Source: Clavibacter michiganensis
Lineage (GTDB): Bacteria; Actinomycetota; Actinomycetes; Actinomycetales; Microbacteriaceae
Reading direction: 5' to 3'
NCBI RefSeq assembly: GCF_002151125.1
Contig: NZ_MDJZ01000005.1
Location: forward strand, 248,001 to 312,000
DNA length: 64,000 bases
Below are positions 12,097 through 20,709 of the stretch, piece by piece. Every line of letters begins with the position of its first letter. Within the stretch, counting starts at the first letter, position 1. Under the pieces are notes generated by a model. The model was not told where the DNA came from and ran no database searches. It saw only the letters and a list, made by a program, of their open reading frames with translations. The position numbers and the translations under genes are program-made.

Positions 12097-13086
12097 ATGA
12101 GGATCCTCGTGACCGGCGGCGCCGGCTTCATCGGCTCCAACTTCGTGCGCCACGCGCTCCAGGACCACTACGCCGGGCTCGAGGGCGCCGACGTCGTCGT
12201 GCTCGACGCGCTCACCTACTCGGGCAACCTCGAGAACCTCGCGCCCGTCAGCGACTCCCCGCGGTACACGTTCGTGCACGGCGACATCCGCGACGACGCC
12301 GTCCTCGACGAGTGGATCCCCCAGGTCGACGCCGTCGTGCACTTCGCCGCCGAGAGCCACGTCGACCGCTCCGTGCGCGACGCGAGCATCTTCGTCGAGA
12401 CCAACGTGCTCGGCACGCAGAAGCTCCTCGACGCCGCCCTGCGCCACGACCTGAAGCGCTTCGTGCACGTCTCCACCGACGAGGTCTACGGATCCATCGC
12501 GGAAGGGTCGTGGGACGAGGAGCGTCCGCTCGAGCCCAACTCCCCTTACTCCGCGTCGAAGGCCGGCAGCGACCTGCTCGCCCGGTCGTACCACCGCACG
12601 CACGGGCTCAACGTGTCCATCACGCGCTGCTCGAACAACTACGGGCCGTACCACTTCCCCGAGAAGGTCATCCCGCTCTTCGTCACCAACCTCATCGACG
12701 ACGAGCACGTCCCGCTCTACGGCGAGGGCCTCAACATCCGCGACTGGCTGCACGTCGACGACCACTGCCGCGGCATCGCGCTCGTGCTCGTGCAGGGCGC
12801 GCCCGGCGAGATCTACAACATCGGCGGCGGCACCGAGCTCACCAACCGCGAGCTCACGCAGCTGCTGCTGGACGCCACCGGCCGCGACTGGTCGTACGTC
12901 GACCGCGTCGAGGACCGCAAGGGCCACGACCTCCGCTACTCGGTCGACATCTCCAAGATCCAGCGTGAGCTCGGCTACGCCCCGCAGGTGCCGTTCGAGC
13001 AGGGCCTCGCCGACGTCGTCGAGTGGTACCGCGAGAACCGCGCGTGGTGGGAGCCGCTGAAGCAGCGCGCCGAGCTGCCCGCGTGA
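12097..13086 (+). CDS. rmlB: dTDP-glucose 4,6-dehydratase
   Basis: The product is 329 aa, an extended short-chain dehydrogenase. It has the NAD-binding ILVTGGAGFIGSNFV at the N-terminus, HFAAESHVDRS, STDEVYGS and the catalytic YSASKAGSD (Tyr-xxx-Lys). RmlB converts dTDP-glucose to the 4-keto-6-deoxy sugar. The stop overlaps the GTG of rmlD by four bases. With rmlC-rmlA on the other strand, the whole dTDP-rhamnose pathway is present. Confidence 0.97.
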   Translation: MRILVTGGAGFIGSNFVRHALQDHYAGLEGADVVVLDALTYSGNLENLAPVSDSPRYTFVHGDIRDDAVLDEWIPQVDAVVHFAAESHVDRSVRDASIFVETNVLGTQKLLDAALRHDLKRFVHVSTDEVYGSIAEGSWDEERPLEPNSPYSASKAGSDLLARSYHRTHGLNVSITRCSNNYGPYHFPEKVIPLFVTNLIDDEHVPLYGEGLNIRDWLHVDDHCRGIALVLVQGAPGEIYNIGGGTELTNRELTQLLLDATGRDWSYVDRVEDRKGHDLRYSVDISKIQRELGYAPQVPFEQGLADVVEWYRENRAWWEPLKQRAELPA

Positions 13087-13937
13087 GCCGGATCCTCGTC
13101 ACGGGCGCCCGCGGCATGCTCGGCCAGGACCTCCTGCCCGCGCTCGCCGCCCACGACGTGACGGCGCCCGCGCGCGCCGAGCTCGACATCACCGACGAGG
13201 CCGCCGTGCGCCGGGCCGTCGCCGGGCACGACGTCGTCGTGAACCTCGCCGCCTACACCGCGGTCGACGCGGCCGAGGAGCACGAGGACGAGGCCCGGGC
13301 GATCAACGCGACCGGTGCCGGGATCCTCGCGCGCGCCGCCGGCGAGGCCGGCGCCCGCATCGTGCACGTGTCCACCGACTACGTCTTCGACGGAACCGCC
13401 ACCTCCCCCTACCCGGAGGACGCGCCCCACGCGCCCGTCTCGGCCTACGGCCGCACCAAGGCCGAGGGCGAGCGGCTCGTGCTCGACGGCCACCCGGCGG
13501 GCGCGAGCGTCGTGCGCACCGCGTGGCTGTTCGGCGCCGGCGGCCCGTCCTTCCCGTCCACGATGCTGCGCCTCGCCGCGTCGCACGACACCGTCTCCGT
13601 GGTCGACGACCAGCGCGGCCAGCCGACGTGGACGGTCGACCTCGCGGCGCGCATCGTCGAGCTCGTCGACCGGGGCGCGCCCGCGGGCGTGTTCCACGGC
13701 ACGGCCTCCGGCGAGACGACCTGGTACGACCTCGCCCGGGCCGTCTTCGCCGCGGCGGGACTGGATCCCGAGCGCGTGCGGCCGACCGACAGCGCCTCCT
13801 TCGTGCGCCCGGCGCCGCGCCCCGCGTACTCCGTGCTCGGGCACGGGGCCTGGGCCCGCCTGGGCCTCGCGCCGCTCCGCGACTGGCGCGAGGCGCTGTC
13901 CGACGCCGCCGGGCACGGCGTCCTCCGGGCACGCTGA
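13083..13937 (+). CDS. rmlD: dTDP-4-dehydrorhamnose reductase
   Basis: The product is 284 aa. The N-terminus ILVTGARGMLGQDL binds NADPH; VNLAAYTAVDAAE, STDYVFDG and YGRTKAEGE (Tyr-xxx-Lys) are the RmlD signatures. It performs the final reduction to dTDP-L-rhamnose. GTG 13083 was chosen because it forms the GTGA overlap with rmlB and starts exactly at the nucleotide-binding strand. Confidence 0.95.
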   Translation: MSRILVTGARGMLGQDLLPALAAHDVTAPARAELDITDEAAVRRAVAGHDVVVNLAAYTAVDAAEEHEDEARAINATGAGILARAAGEAGARIVHVSTDYVFDGTATSPYPEDAPHAPVSAYGRTKAEGERLVLDGHPAGASVVRTAWLFGAGGPSFPSTMLRLAASHDTVSVVDDQRGQPTWTVDLAARIVELVDRGAPAGVFHGTASGETTWYDLARAVFAAAGLDPERVRPTDSASFVRPAPRPAYSVLGHGAWARLGLAPLRDWREALSDAAGHGVLRAR

Positions 13938-13941
13938 CGGC

Positions 13942-13947
13942 TACACT
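13942..13947 (+). promoter_or_regulatory. -10 box of the wzm-wzt exporter genes
   Basis: TACACT just after the rmlD stop, 85 bases before the exporter start. The gap holds no terminator, so read-through from rmlBD is also likely. Confidence 0.4.
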
Positions 13948-14032
13948 CGTGTCCGGTCCGATCCCGGAGACCCGAGCCGATCCCGCTCCGCGCCCCGCGC
14001 GAGCCCCACGCAGTCCGAAGGGCACCACCGAC

Positions 14033-14902
14033 GTGTCGAGCATGACGAGTTCCCAAGCCCGGGAGTTCTCGAGGCCCGGCACGGGCGCGGGGCTCCTGGA
14101 CGTGTACCGCCGCCGCTACCTCCTCTCCCTCCTCGTCAAGAAGGAGGTGCAGGTCAGGTACCGCGGATCCGTCCTCGGCTGGCTCTGGTCGTACGTGAAG
14201 CCCGCGGCCCAGTTCGCGGTCTTCTTCGTGGCGATGGGCGTGTTCCTCCGGCTCAACCAGAACCAGGTCAACTACCCCATCTACCTGTTCTCCGGGATCA
14301 TCCTCATCAACTTCTACACCGAGGCGTTCTCCAACTCGACGAAGTCGCTCGTGGACAACGGGGCGCTGATCAAGAAGATCTACCTGCCCCGCGAGCTGTT
14401 CCCGGTCTCCAGCACGTTCGTGGCGCTGGTGAACTTCCTGCCGCAGCTCGTCATCCTGCTCGTGGTGTGCCTCTTCGTCGGCTGGGCGCCGACGCCCGTG
14501 CAGGTGCTCGGGATCCTGCTCGGCGTGGCCATCATCGGCATCCTGGCCATCGGCCTCGGCATGCTGTTCGGGGCCGCCAACGTGTCCTTCCGCGACTCGC
14601 AGAACTTCGTCGAGCTGATCGTCATGGTCGTGGTGTGGGCCTCGCCCGTGCTCTACCCGTTCGCGCAGGTGCGCGACGTGCTGCCGGACTGGCTGCTCGT
14701 CGTCTACCAGCTGAACCCCGTCACGGCCGCCGTCGAGCTCTTCCACGCCGGCTTCTGGTACCCCACCACGGGCGGCACCGGGGACCTGCCGGAGAACCTC
14801 TGGATGTACGGCTTCGTCGCCCTCGGGGTCGCCCTGCTCAGCCTGCTGCTCGGGCAGCTCGTCTTCAAGAAGCTGGAGGGGCGCTTTGCCCAGGACCTCT
14901 GA
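14033..14902 (+). CDS. ABC-2 type polysaccharide exporter permease (Wzm-like)
   Basis: The product is 289 aa. A cytoplasmic N-terminus (LLVKKEVQVRYRGSVLGWLWSY, a family signature before the first helix) is followed by six hydrophobic helices; GLGMLFGAANVSFRDSQNFVEL is the characteristic loop of the family. It forms the membrane channel that exports lipid-linked glycan, paired with the overlapping ATPase. GTG 14033 with GAAGGG about 10 bases upstream is preferred over ATG 14042. The M. tuberculosis counterpart pair Rv3783/Rv3781 exports galactan. Confidence 0.9.
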   Translation: MSSMTSSQAREFSRPGTGAGLLDVYRRRYLLSLLVKKEVQVRYRGSVLGWLWSYVKPAAQFAVFFVAMGVFLRLNQNQVNYPIYLFSGIILINFYTEAFSNSTKSLVDNGALIKKIYLPRELFPVSSTFVALVNFLPQLVILLVVCLFVGWAPTPVQVLGILLGVAIIGILAIGLGMLFGAANVSFRDSQNFVELIVMVVVWASPVLYPFAQVRDVLPDWLLVVYQLNPVTAAVELFHAGFWYPTTGGTGDLPENLWMYGFVALGVALLSLLLGQLVFKKLEGRFAQDL

Positions 14903-15632
14903 GTCGGACGCGCTCCCGCGCATCATCGTCGAGAACGTGCGGAAGTCGTTCCTCCTCCGCCACACGCACTCCATCAAGGAGACGGTGATCGCCGCCGTCC
15001 GCCGGAAGCCCCTCGCCTCCACCTTCGACGCGCTCGAGGACGTGAGCTTCTCCGTGCGGCCGGGCGAGTCCGTGGCGCTGATGGGGTTCAACGGATCCGG
15101 CAAGTCCACGCTCCTCAAGCTCATCTCGGGCGTCTACCAGCCCGACAGCGGCGAGGTCCTCGCGCGCGGACGCATCGCCGGCCTCATCGAGGTGGGCGCC
15201 GGGTTCCACCCCGACCTCTCCGGCCGGGAGAACATCTACCTCAACGCGGCGATCCTCGGCATGGAGCAGCACGAGATCGACGCGCGCTTCGACCAGATCG
15301 TCGAGTTCAGCGAGATCGAGAAGTTCATCGACACCGAGGTCAAGCACTACTCCTCCGGCATGTTCCTCCGGCTGGCGTTCTCGGTCGCGATCCACACCGA
15401 GGTCGACATCCTGCTGGTCGACGAGATCCTCTCCGTCGGCGACGAGCCGTTCCAGCGCAAGTGCCTCGCGAAGATCCGCGAGCTGCACGACGCGGGCAAG
15501 ACGCTCGTGGTCGTGAGCCACGACCTCGACATGGTGTCGGACCTCTGCGAGCGCGGGATCCTCATCCAGTCGGGCAAGGTCGCGTTCGACGGCCCGTCCA
15601 AGGACGCCGTCGAGCGGATGCGCCGGAGCTGA
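14886..15632 (+). CDS. ABC exporter ATPase (Wzt-like)
   Basis: The product is 248 aa, a single nucleotide-binding domain. GFNGSGKST is Walker A, LSGRENIYLNAAILGM is the polysaccharide-exporter signature, KHYSSGMFLRLAFSVAI holds the ABC signature, and ILLVDEILSVGDEPFQ is Walker B. It lacks the C-terminal glycan-binding domain of O-antigen Wzt proteins, so export is probably not gated by a modified chain end. The start is TTG 14886, 16 bases inside the permease gene, with GGAGGGG about 4 bases upstream. Confidence 0.92.
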   Translation: MPRTSESDALPRIIVENVRKSFLLRHTHSIKETVIAAVRRKPLASTFDALEDVSFSVRPGESVALMGFNGSGKSTLLKLISGVYQPDSGEVLARGRIAGLIEVGAGFHPDLSGRENIYLNAAILGMEQHEIDARFDQIVEFSEIEKFIDTEVKHYSSGMFLRLAFSVAIHTEVDILLVDEILSVGDEPFQRKCLAKIRELHDAGKTLVVVSHDLDMVSDLCERGILIQSGKVAFDGPSKDAVERMRRS

Positions 15633-15635
15633 CCC

Positions 15636-15677
15636 GCGCGCGCCCCGCGCCGCCTCCCGGGGAGCGCGGGCGCGCGC
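15636..15677 (+). terminator. terminator after the exporter genes
   Basis: A long GC stem (left arm gcgcgcgccccgcgc, one bulged C) begins 4 bases after the ATPase stop. Confidence 0.75.
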
Positions 15678-15680
15678 CGG

Positions 15681-15686
15681 TACGAT
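15681..15686 (+). promoter_or_regulatory. -10 box of the GT4 gene
   Basis: TACGAT directly after the terminator. It covers the upstream in-frame ATG at 15685, which argues for the later GTG start at 15730. Confidence 0.45.
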
Positions 15687-15729
15687 GGTCCTCCCGCGGG
15701 CCGACCCGACACCCGCGCGATGGAGGACC

Positions 15730-16869
15730 GTGACCACCACGCTGCGCGTGATCATCGACCAGCTGACCGGGCCCACGCCCGGCGGGATCGGCCGCTACGC
15801 CGAGGACCTGACGAGCGCCATCGTCGCCGCGACGCCGAGCGGCTGCGAGGTCGAGGGCGTGGTCTCCGCGGTCACCCCGGAGCAGACCGCCGACCTCGAC
15901 GAGCGCCTGCCCGGCCTCGCCCGCATCACGCGCGTGCCGCTCCCCCGCCGCGAGCTCTCCCGCGCCTGGCAGCTCGGCCTCCCGACGCCCGGCACCTCCG
16001 GCATGGTGCACGCGCCCGGCCTCCTCGCGCCGCTGCGCCGCCACGACCGCGTCAACACGCACGACCAGATCGTCGCCACCATCCACGACGTCAACGCCTG
16101 GACCCATCCCGAGAGCATGACGAGCGCCTCCGTCTCCTGGACGAAGGCCATGGCGAAGCGCGCCCGCAAGCACGCCGACGCCGTCGTCGTGCCGTCGCAC
16201 GCGCTGGCCGAGGAGCTCGCGCGCTACGTCGACCTGGGCGACCGGGTGCGGGTGATCGGCGGGGCCGTCAGCTCGCGCATCGCCCTCCCCGAGGATCCCG
16301 CCGCCCGTGCCGCCGAGCTCGACCTGCCGGCGGACTACCTGCTCACGGTCGGGAGCCTCGAGCCGCGCAAGGGCGTCCAGGCGCTCGTGCAGGCGCTCGC
16401 GCGGCCCGAGACCGGCGACCTGCCGCTGCTCATCGTCGGGCCGGCGACGTGGGGCGACGTCGAGCTCGCGCAGGTCGCCGACGAGGCGGGCGTCGACGCG
16501 TCGCGCGTGCGCAGCCTCGGATCCCTCACGGACGCCGACCTCGCCGTCGCGCTCGACCGCGCCACGGTCTTCGTGCACCCCAGCCTCTCGGAGGGCTTCG
16601 GCCTGCCGGTCGTGGAGGCGCTGTCCTTCGGCACGCCCGTCGTGCACTCGGACGCCCCCGCCCTGCTCGAGGTCGCGGCCGACGCGGGCGTCGTGGTGCC
16701 CCGCGAGGACGCCGACGGCTACCCGCTGCGCCTCGCCGAGGCCATCGGCGGGCTGCTGTCCGACACGGCCGCGCGCGAGCGCCTCGCCGTCGTCGGCCAG
16801 GACCGCGCCCGCGCGTTCAGCTGGCGCGACTCCGCCGAGAAGGTCTGGCAGCTGCACGCCGACCTGTAG
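15730..16869 (+). CDS. GT4 family glycosyltransferase
   Basis: The product is 379 aa, a GT-B fold enzyme. The N-terminal TPGGIGRYAEDL loop binds the acceptor side, SLEPRKGVQALVQAL opens the C-terminal nucleotide-binding domain, and FVHPSLSEGFGLPVVEALSFGTPVV holds the conserved E-x7-E motif. GT4 enzymes use nucleotide sugars such as GDP-mannose, UDP-sugars or dTDP-rhamnose; which one applies here is not visible. GTG 15730 is taken because GGAGG lies 3 bases upstream (short) and an earlier ATG falls in the -10 box. The gene ends 15 bases from the convergent LCP gene. Confidence 0.88.
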   Translation: MTTTLRVIIDQLTGPTPGGIGRYAEDLTSAIVAATPSGCEVEGVVSAVTPEQTADLDERLPGLARITRVPLPRRELSRAWQLGLPTPGTSGMVHAPGLLAPLRRHDRVNTHDQIVATIHDVNAWTHPESMTSASVSWTKAMAKRARKHADAVVVPSHALAEELARYVDLGDRVRVIGGAVSSRIALPEDPAARAAELDLPADYLLTVGSLEPRKGVQALVQALARPETGDLPLLIVGPATWGDVELAQVADEAGVDASRVRSLGSLTDADLAVALDRATVFVHPSLSEGFGLPVVEALSFGTPVVHSDAPALLEVAADAGVVVPREDADGYPLRLAEAIGGLLSDTAARERLAVVGQDRARAFSWRDSAEKVWQLHADL

Positions 16870-16884
16870 GCGCGGCCACCGGGA

Positions 16885-18234
16885 TCAGCCCGCGGAGCCG
16901 TTCGCGAACTGGTCCTGGATGGCCTGGCGGATCGCCGGGAAGTCCGGCTTCTGCGAGTCGAAGCGCGGGGGCACGATCTCCAGGTCGTCGATCGGCTGGT
17001 CCTTCGTCTTCAGCGCCAGCTGCGTGAAGTAGCCGAGCATGCCGCGCGGGATGTCGGTCTTCACCACCTGCTGGCCGGCCTCGGCGATCGCGTCGAACTT
17101 GGTGAGCACGTTGGCCGGGTCGAACTGCTTCAGCACGGCCTGCTGCACCTCGCGCTGGCGCGCCATGCGGTCGTAGTCGGTGGTCTGGTAGCGGGAGCGC
17201 GCGTACCAGAGCGCGTGGTAGCCGTCGAGCTTCTGCTGGCCGGGCTCGATCCACTCGGGGATCGGCACCGGCCGGAACTCGTCGTCGTGCCCGGAGCCCA
17301 TGCCGATGCGGCGCTGCACGTCGATGTCGATCCCGCCGAGCGCGTCGACCACGTCGGAGAAGCCCTGCATGTCGATGAGCGCGTAGTACTGGATCGTCAG
17401 CCCCGTGACGCCCTGCACGGCCTCGCGCATCGCCTCGATGCCGGGGAGGCTGCCCTTCTCCTTCGCGTCGGGGTAGAGGTCCTGCTTGTAGACCTCGACC
17501 TCCGTGTAGATGGAGTTGAGCATGCAGGCGTCCACGTCGCAGCGCTGGTAGCCGTTCGGGTAGCGCGCCTCGAGCGGCGAGCCGTCGGAGAACGGCACCT
17601 TCTCCATGTCGCGCGGGAGGCCGACCATGGTGGCGCGCCCGGTGTCGGCGTCGATGCTCACGACGGTGATGCTGTCGGGGCGGAGGCCGGACCGGTCGCT
17701 GCCCGCGTCGCCGCCGAGCAGCATGATGTTGTAGCGGCCGTCGACGGGCGCCTCGGTGGCGTAGTCGCCGAAGATCCCGCCGAGGGCGCCGCGGCCGACG
17801 CCCACGACGTAGGCGGCGTAGCCCGCGGATCCGGCCGTGCCGACCATGAGCAGCACCGACAGCGCCGCGATGACCGGGCGGGCGCGCGGCGCCACGCGGA
17901 TGATGCGGGCGAGCCGGAGCGTGTCGAGCGCGAGCACCACCCAGAGCACGGCGTAGGCCGCGAGCAGCGCCTGCAGCACGACGAGCAGCCACTCCTGGGA
18001 CACCAGCTGGATGAGCGCGCCGCGCGCGAACAGCGCGAGCCCGCCGCCGACGACGGCCAGCGCCCACACGACGAGCGTGGAGGCGAGCCCGACGCGGCCG
18101 AGGCGGCGGCTCCCGGCCAGCACCTGGGCGGATCCGGGGATGAGGACGTTCAGCACCACGAGCCACCAGGCCCGCGTGGTCATGATGCGCGGCGACCGGC
18201 TGTCCGGGTGCCGGATGGGCTGGGTCAGGCTCAC
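16885..18234 (-). CDS. LytR-CpsA-Psr (LCP) family glycan-peptidoglycan ligase
   Basis: The product is 449 aa. Four N-terminal hydrophobic helices (to about residue 145) precede an extracellular LCP domain with the signatures [28 protein letters not shown] and [25 protein letters not shown] (Asp/Arg residues that bind the polyprenyl pyrophosphate). LCP enzymes move lipid-linked polymers onto peptidoglycan; the mycobacterial neighbour-equivalent Rv3267 (Lcp1) attaches arabinogalactan. The GTG start overlaps the purE stop by four bases, so it is expressed with purK-purE although its role fits the glycan locus next door. Confidence 0.9.
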   Translation of the reverse strand: MSLTQPIRHPDSRSPRIMTTRAWWLVVLNVLIPGSAQVLAGSRRLGRVGLASTLVVWALAVVGGGLALFARGALIQLVSQEWLLVVLQALLAAYAVLWVVLALDTLRLARIIRVAPRARPVIAALSVLLMVGTAGSAGYAAYVVGVGRGALGGIFGDYATEAPVDGRYNIMLLGGDAGSDRSGLRPDSITVVSIDADTGRATMVGLPRDMEKVPFSDGSPLEARYPNGYQRCDVDACMLNSIYTEVEVYKQDLYPDAKEKGSLPGIEAMREAVQGVTGLTIQYYALIDMQGFSDVVDALGGIDIDVQRRIGMGSGHDDEFRPVPIPEWIEPGQQKLDGYHALWYARSRYQTTDYDRMARQREVQQAVLKQFDPANVLTKFDAIAEAGQQVVKTDIPRGMLGYFTQLALKTKDQPIDDLEIVPPRFDSQKPDFPAIRQAIQDQFANGSAG

Positions 18235-18755
18235 GTGCGCGACGACGCCTTCTGCTGCAGCGCGGCGTTCTTGCGCTCGACGAGCTCGGCGAGCTCGGTC
18301 CGGTGGCGCGCGAGCGCGTCGGCGATGCGCTCGTCGGACGTGGAGAGGATGCGCGCGGCCAGCAGCCCGGCGTTCTCCGCGCCGCCGATGGATACCGTGG
18401 CGACGGGCACGCCCGCGGGCATCTGCACGATGGACAGCAGCGAGTCCATGCCGTCGAGGGTCGACAGCGGCACGGGCACGCCGATGACGGGCAGGGTCGT
18501 GACCGAGGCGAGCATGCCCGGCAGGTGCGCGGCGCCGCCGGCCCCCGCGACGATGACGCGGATCCCCCGCTCGCGCGCGGTCTGCCCGTAGGCGATCATG
18601 CGCTCGGGCGTGCGGTGGGCGGACAGCACCTCGACCTCGTGGGCGATGCCCAGGGCGTCGAGCGCGCGGGACGCCTTCTCCATCACGTTCCAGTCGGAGT
18701 CGGAGCCCATGACGAGGCCGACGAGTGCAGGGGTGTCGGGATTCACGGGCTCCAT
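18231..18755 (-). CDS. purE: 5-(carboxyamino)imidazole ribonucleotide mutase
   Basis: The product is 174 aa. [17 protein letters not shown] at the N-terminus, [12 protein letters not shown] (catalytic His) and [12 protein letters not shown] are the PurE signatures. It moves the carboxyl group from N5-CAIR to C4 in purine synthesis. ATG 18755 is used; GTG 18746 is an alternative. It lies between purK (upstream) and the LCP gene (overlapping), all on the minus strand. Confidence 0.95.
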   Translation of the reverse strand: MEPVNPDTPALVGLVMGSDSDWNVMEKASRALDALGIAHEVEVLSAHRTPERMIAYGQTARERGIRVIVAGAGGAAHLPGMLASVTTLPVIGVPVPLSTLDGMDSLLSIVQMPAGVPVATVSIGGAENAGLLAARILSTSDERIADALARHRTELAELVERKNAALQQKASSRT

Positions 18756-18893
18756 GCTAGGTGCCGGATCCCCGCCGCCCGCCCGCGCCACGCAGCCCGG
18801 GCGCGGCCGGACCACGTCGGGCGTCCGCGCCCCCGCGGGATGCGGGCGCGCGCCCCCGTCGGCGGACCCGCGAGATCCGCCCGTCCCGTCCGG

Positions 18894-20021
18894 TCAGCCC
18901 CGGAAGAACGCCGCGGCGGCGCGCGCCCGGTACGCGGTCTCGTCGAGGTCGTCGCCCACCACCGTCACGTGCCCGACCTTGCGGCCGGGGCGCGGGTCCT
19001 TGCCGTAGAAGTGGAAGCGCGCCTCCGGCTGGTCGGCGAGCGCCCGCGGGTAGCGGTCGGCGACGGTGCCGGACTCGGGCCCGCCCAGCACGTTGATCAT
19101 GACCGACCACGGCGCCAGCGGCCGGGTGGATCCGAGGGGCAGGTCGAGCACGGCGCGCAGGTGCTGCTCGAACTGGCCGGTGACCGCGCCGTCCATCGAC
19201 CAGTGGCCCGTGTTGTGCGGGCGCATCGCCAGCTCGTTCACGAGGAGGCGCCCGTCGACCGTCTCGAACAGCTCGACCGCGAGGACGCCCGTGACGCCGA
19301 GCCCCTCCGCGATCCCGCGGGCCATCTCCTCCGCCGCCTCGCGCAGCCGCGGGCTCGCGCCGTGCGCGGGGGCGATGACCTCGGCGCACACGCCGTCGCG
19401 CTGGATCGACTCGACGACGGGCCAGGCGGCGATGTCGCCGGACGGCCGGCGGGCGACCGACTGCGCCAGCTCGCGCGCGTAGTCCACGAGCTCCTCGGCC
19501 AGCAGCGCGTCGCCCGCGCCGAGCGCGTCGAACCAGTCGCCGGCCTCGTCGGCGGAGCGCACCACCCGCACGCCCTTGCCGTCGTATCCGCCGCGCGGGG
19601 TCTTGACGACGCCGACGCCGCCGTTGTCGGCGAGGAACGCGGCGAGCGCCTCCCGGTCGGCGACCCGCGCCCACACGGGCACGGGCACGCCGAGCTGCTC
19701 GAGGCGCTCGCGCATGAGCAGCTTGTCCTGGGCGACGAGCAGCGCATCCGGCCCCGGATGCACGGCGACGCCCTCGGCGACGAGCGCGCGGAGGACGTGC
19801 TGCGGCACGTGCTCGTGGTCGAAGGTGATCACGTCGACGTCGCGGGCGAACGCGCGCACGACGTCGAGGTCGCGGTAGTCGCCGACGGCGGTCGCGGCGA
19901 GGCCGGCGGACATGCCCTCGGCCTCGGCGAGCACGCGGATCCCGATCCCGAGCTCGACGGCGGGGGCGATCATCATCCGGGCGAGCTGGCCGCCTCCGAC
20001 GACTCCGACGATGGGCGTCAT
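18894..20021 (-). CDS. purK: 5-(carboxyamino)imidazole ribonucleotide synthase
   Basis: The product is 375 aa, an ATP-grasp enzyme. It starts IVGVVGGGQLARMM, then has FDHEHVP, KTPRGGYDGKGV (ATP-binding) and NELAMRPHNTGHWSMDG (metal/active site). It makes N5-CAIR from AIR, ATP and bicarbonate, the substrate of PurE. The start at 20021 has AGGAGGA about 5 bases upstream. A 138-base gap with no visible signal separates it from purE. Confidence 0.95.
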   Translation of the reverse strand: MTPIVGVVGGGQLARMMIAPAVELGIGIRVLAEAEGMSAGLAATAVGDYRDLDVVRAFARDVDVITFDHEHVPQHVLRALVAEGVAVHPGPDALLVAQDKLLMRERLEQLGVPVPVWARVADREALAAFLADNGGVGVVKTPRGGYDGKGVRVVRSADEAGDWFDALGAGDALLAEELVDYARELAQSVARRPSGDIAAWPVVESIQRDGVCAEVIAPAHGASPRLREAAEEMARGIAEGLGVTGVLAVELFETVDGRLLVNELAMRPHNTGHWSMDGAVTGQFEQHLRAVLDLPLGSTRPLAPWSVMINVLGGPESGTVADRYPRALADQPEARFHFYGKDPRPGRKVGHVTVVGDDLDETAYRARAAAAFFRG

Positions 20022-20102
20022 GGTGTCCTCCTCATGGCAGGTGGGTGGGCCCGAGGCCGCCCGCGGGCGGCCTCGGGACGGTCGAGGGGCGGGACCAGCC
20101 GG

Positions 20103-20108
20103 TATCAT
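20103..20108 (+). promoter_or_regulatory. -10 box of the second GtrA gene
   Basis: TATCAT, 51 bases before the ATG, in the gap divergent from purK. Confidence 0.45.
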
Positions 20109-20158
20109 CGTCCGTCACGCCACCCGCCATCCTCCCCCATCCAGGACGGACCCCGCCC

Positions 20159-20677
20159 ATGTCCCCCCGCCGCTCCCTCGCGTCGCTCGGCGTCCAGATC
20201 GCCCAGTTCGGCCTCGTCGGCGGCCTGGGCTTCCTGGTGGACCTCGCGGTCTTCAACCTCCTGCGCGCCACCGTCCTCCACCCCGACTCCGTCGACGCCG
20301 GGCCGCTGCTCGCCAAGGTGGCCTCCACCGTCGTGGCCATCGCCGTCAACTGGGTGGGCAACCGCTACTGGACCTTCGGCAAGCAGCGCACCACCCGCCG
20401 CGGCCGCGAGGCGCTCGAGTTCCTCGCGGTGAGCCTCGTCGGCATGCTCATCGGGCTCGCGTGCCTCTACGTCTCGCACTACGTGCTCGGCTTCACGTCG
20501 CCGCTCGCGGACAACGTCTCGGCGAACGTCATCGGGCTGGGCCTCGGATCCGCGGTGCGCTTCGTCCTCTACCGCCAGTGGGTCTACTCCCCCGCCCGTC
20601 GGCACGCGGCGCCGCAGCCCGCCCCGCCGTCGGAGCGCGGACGCACCGAGGACGCCGACCGGGTCGCGGTCTCCTAG
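20159..20677 (+). CDS. GtrA-family membrane protein
   Basis: The product is 172 aa with four predicted helices, beginning QIAQFGLVGGLGFLVDLAVF. NWVGNRYWTFGKQRT between helices 2 and 3 and RFVLYRQWVY at the end are classic GtrA family signatures. The C-terminal 25 residues are polar. Family members assist translocation of polyprenyl-linked sugars. The gene is alone on its strand; M. tuberculosis Rv3277, also beside purK, is the positional equivalent. Substrate is unknown. Confidence 0.88.
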   Translation: MSPRRSLASLGVQIAQFGLVGGLGFLVDLAVFNLLRATVLHPDSVDAGPLLAKVASTVVAIAVNWVGNRYWTFGKQRTTRRGREALEFLAVSLVGMLIGLACLYVSHYVLGFTSPLADNVSANVIGLGLGSAVRFVLYRQWVYSPARRHAAPQPAPPSERGRTEDADRVAVS

Positions 20678-20709
20678 CGGCCGACGTCCCTCCCGCCTCG
20701 CGGGACCCG

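Noticed and set aside
11932-12927. Extension of the GtrA frame far upstream, opposite rmlB
   Set aside because: The extra part is antisense to rmlB and low-complexity; GTG 11931 with GGAGG gives a normal GtrA length.
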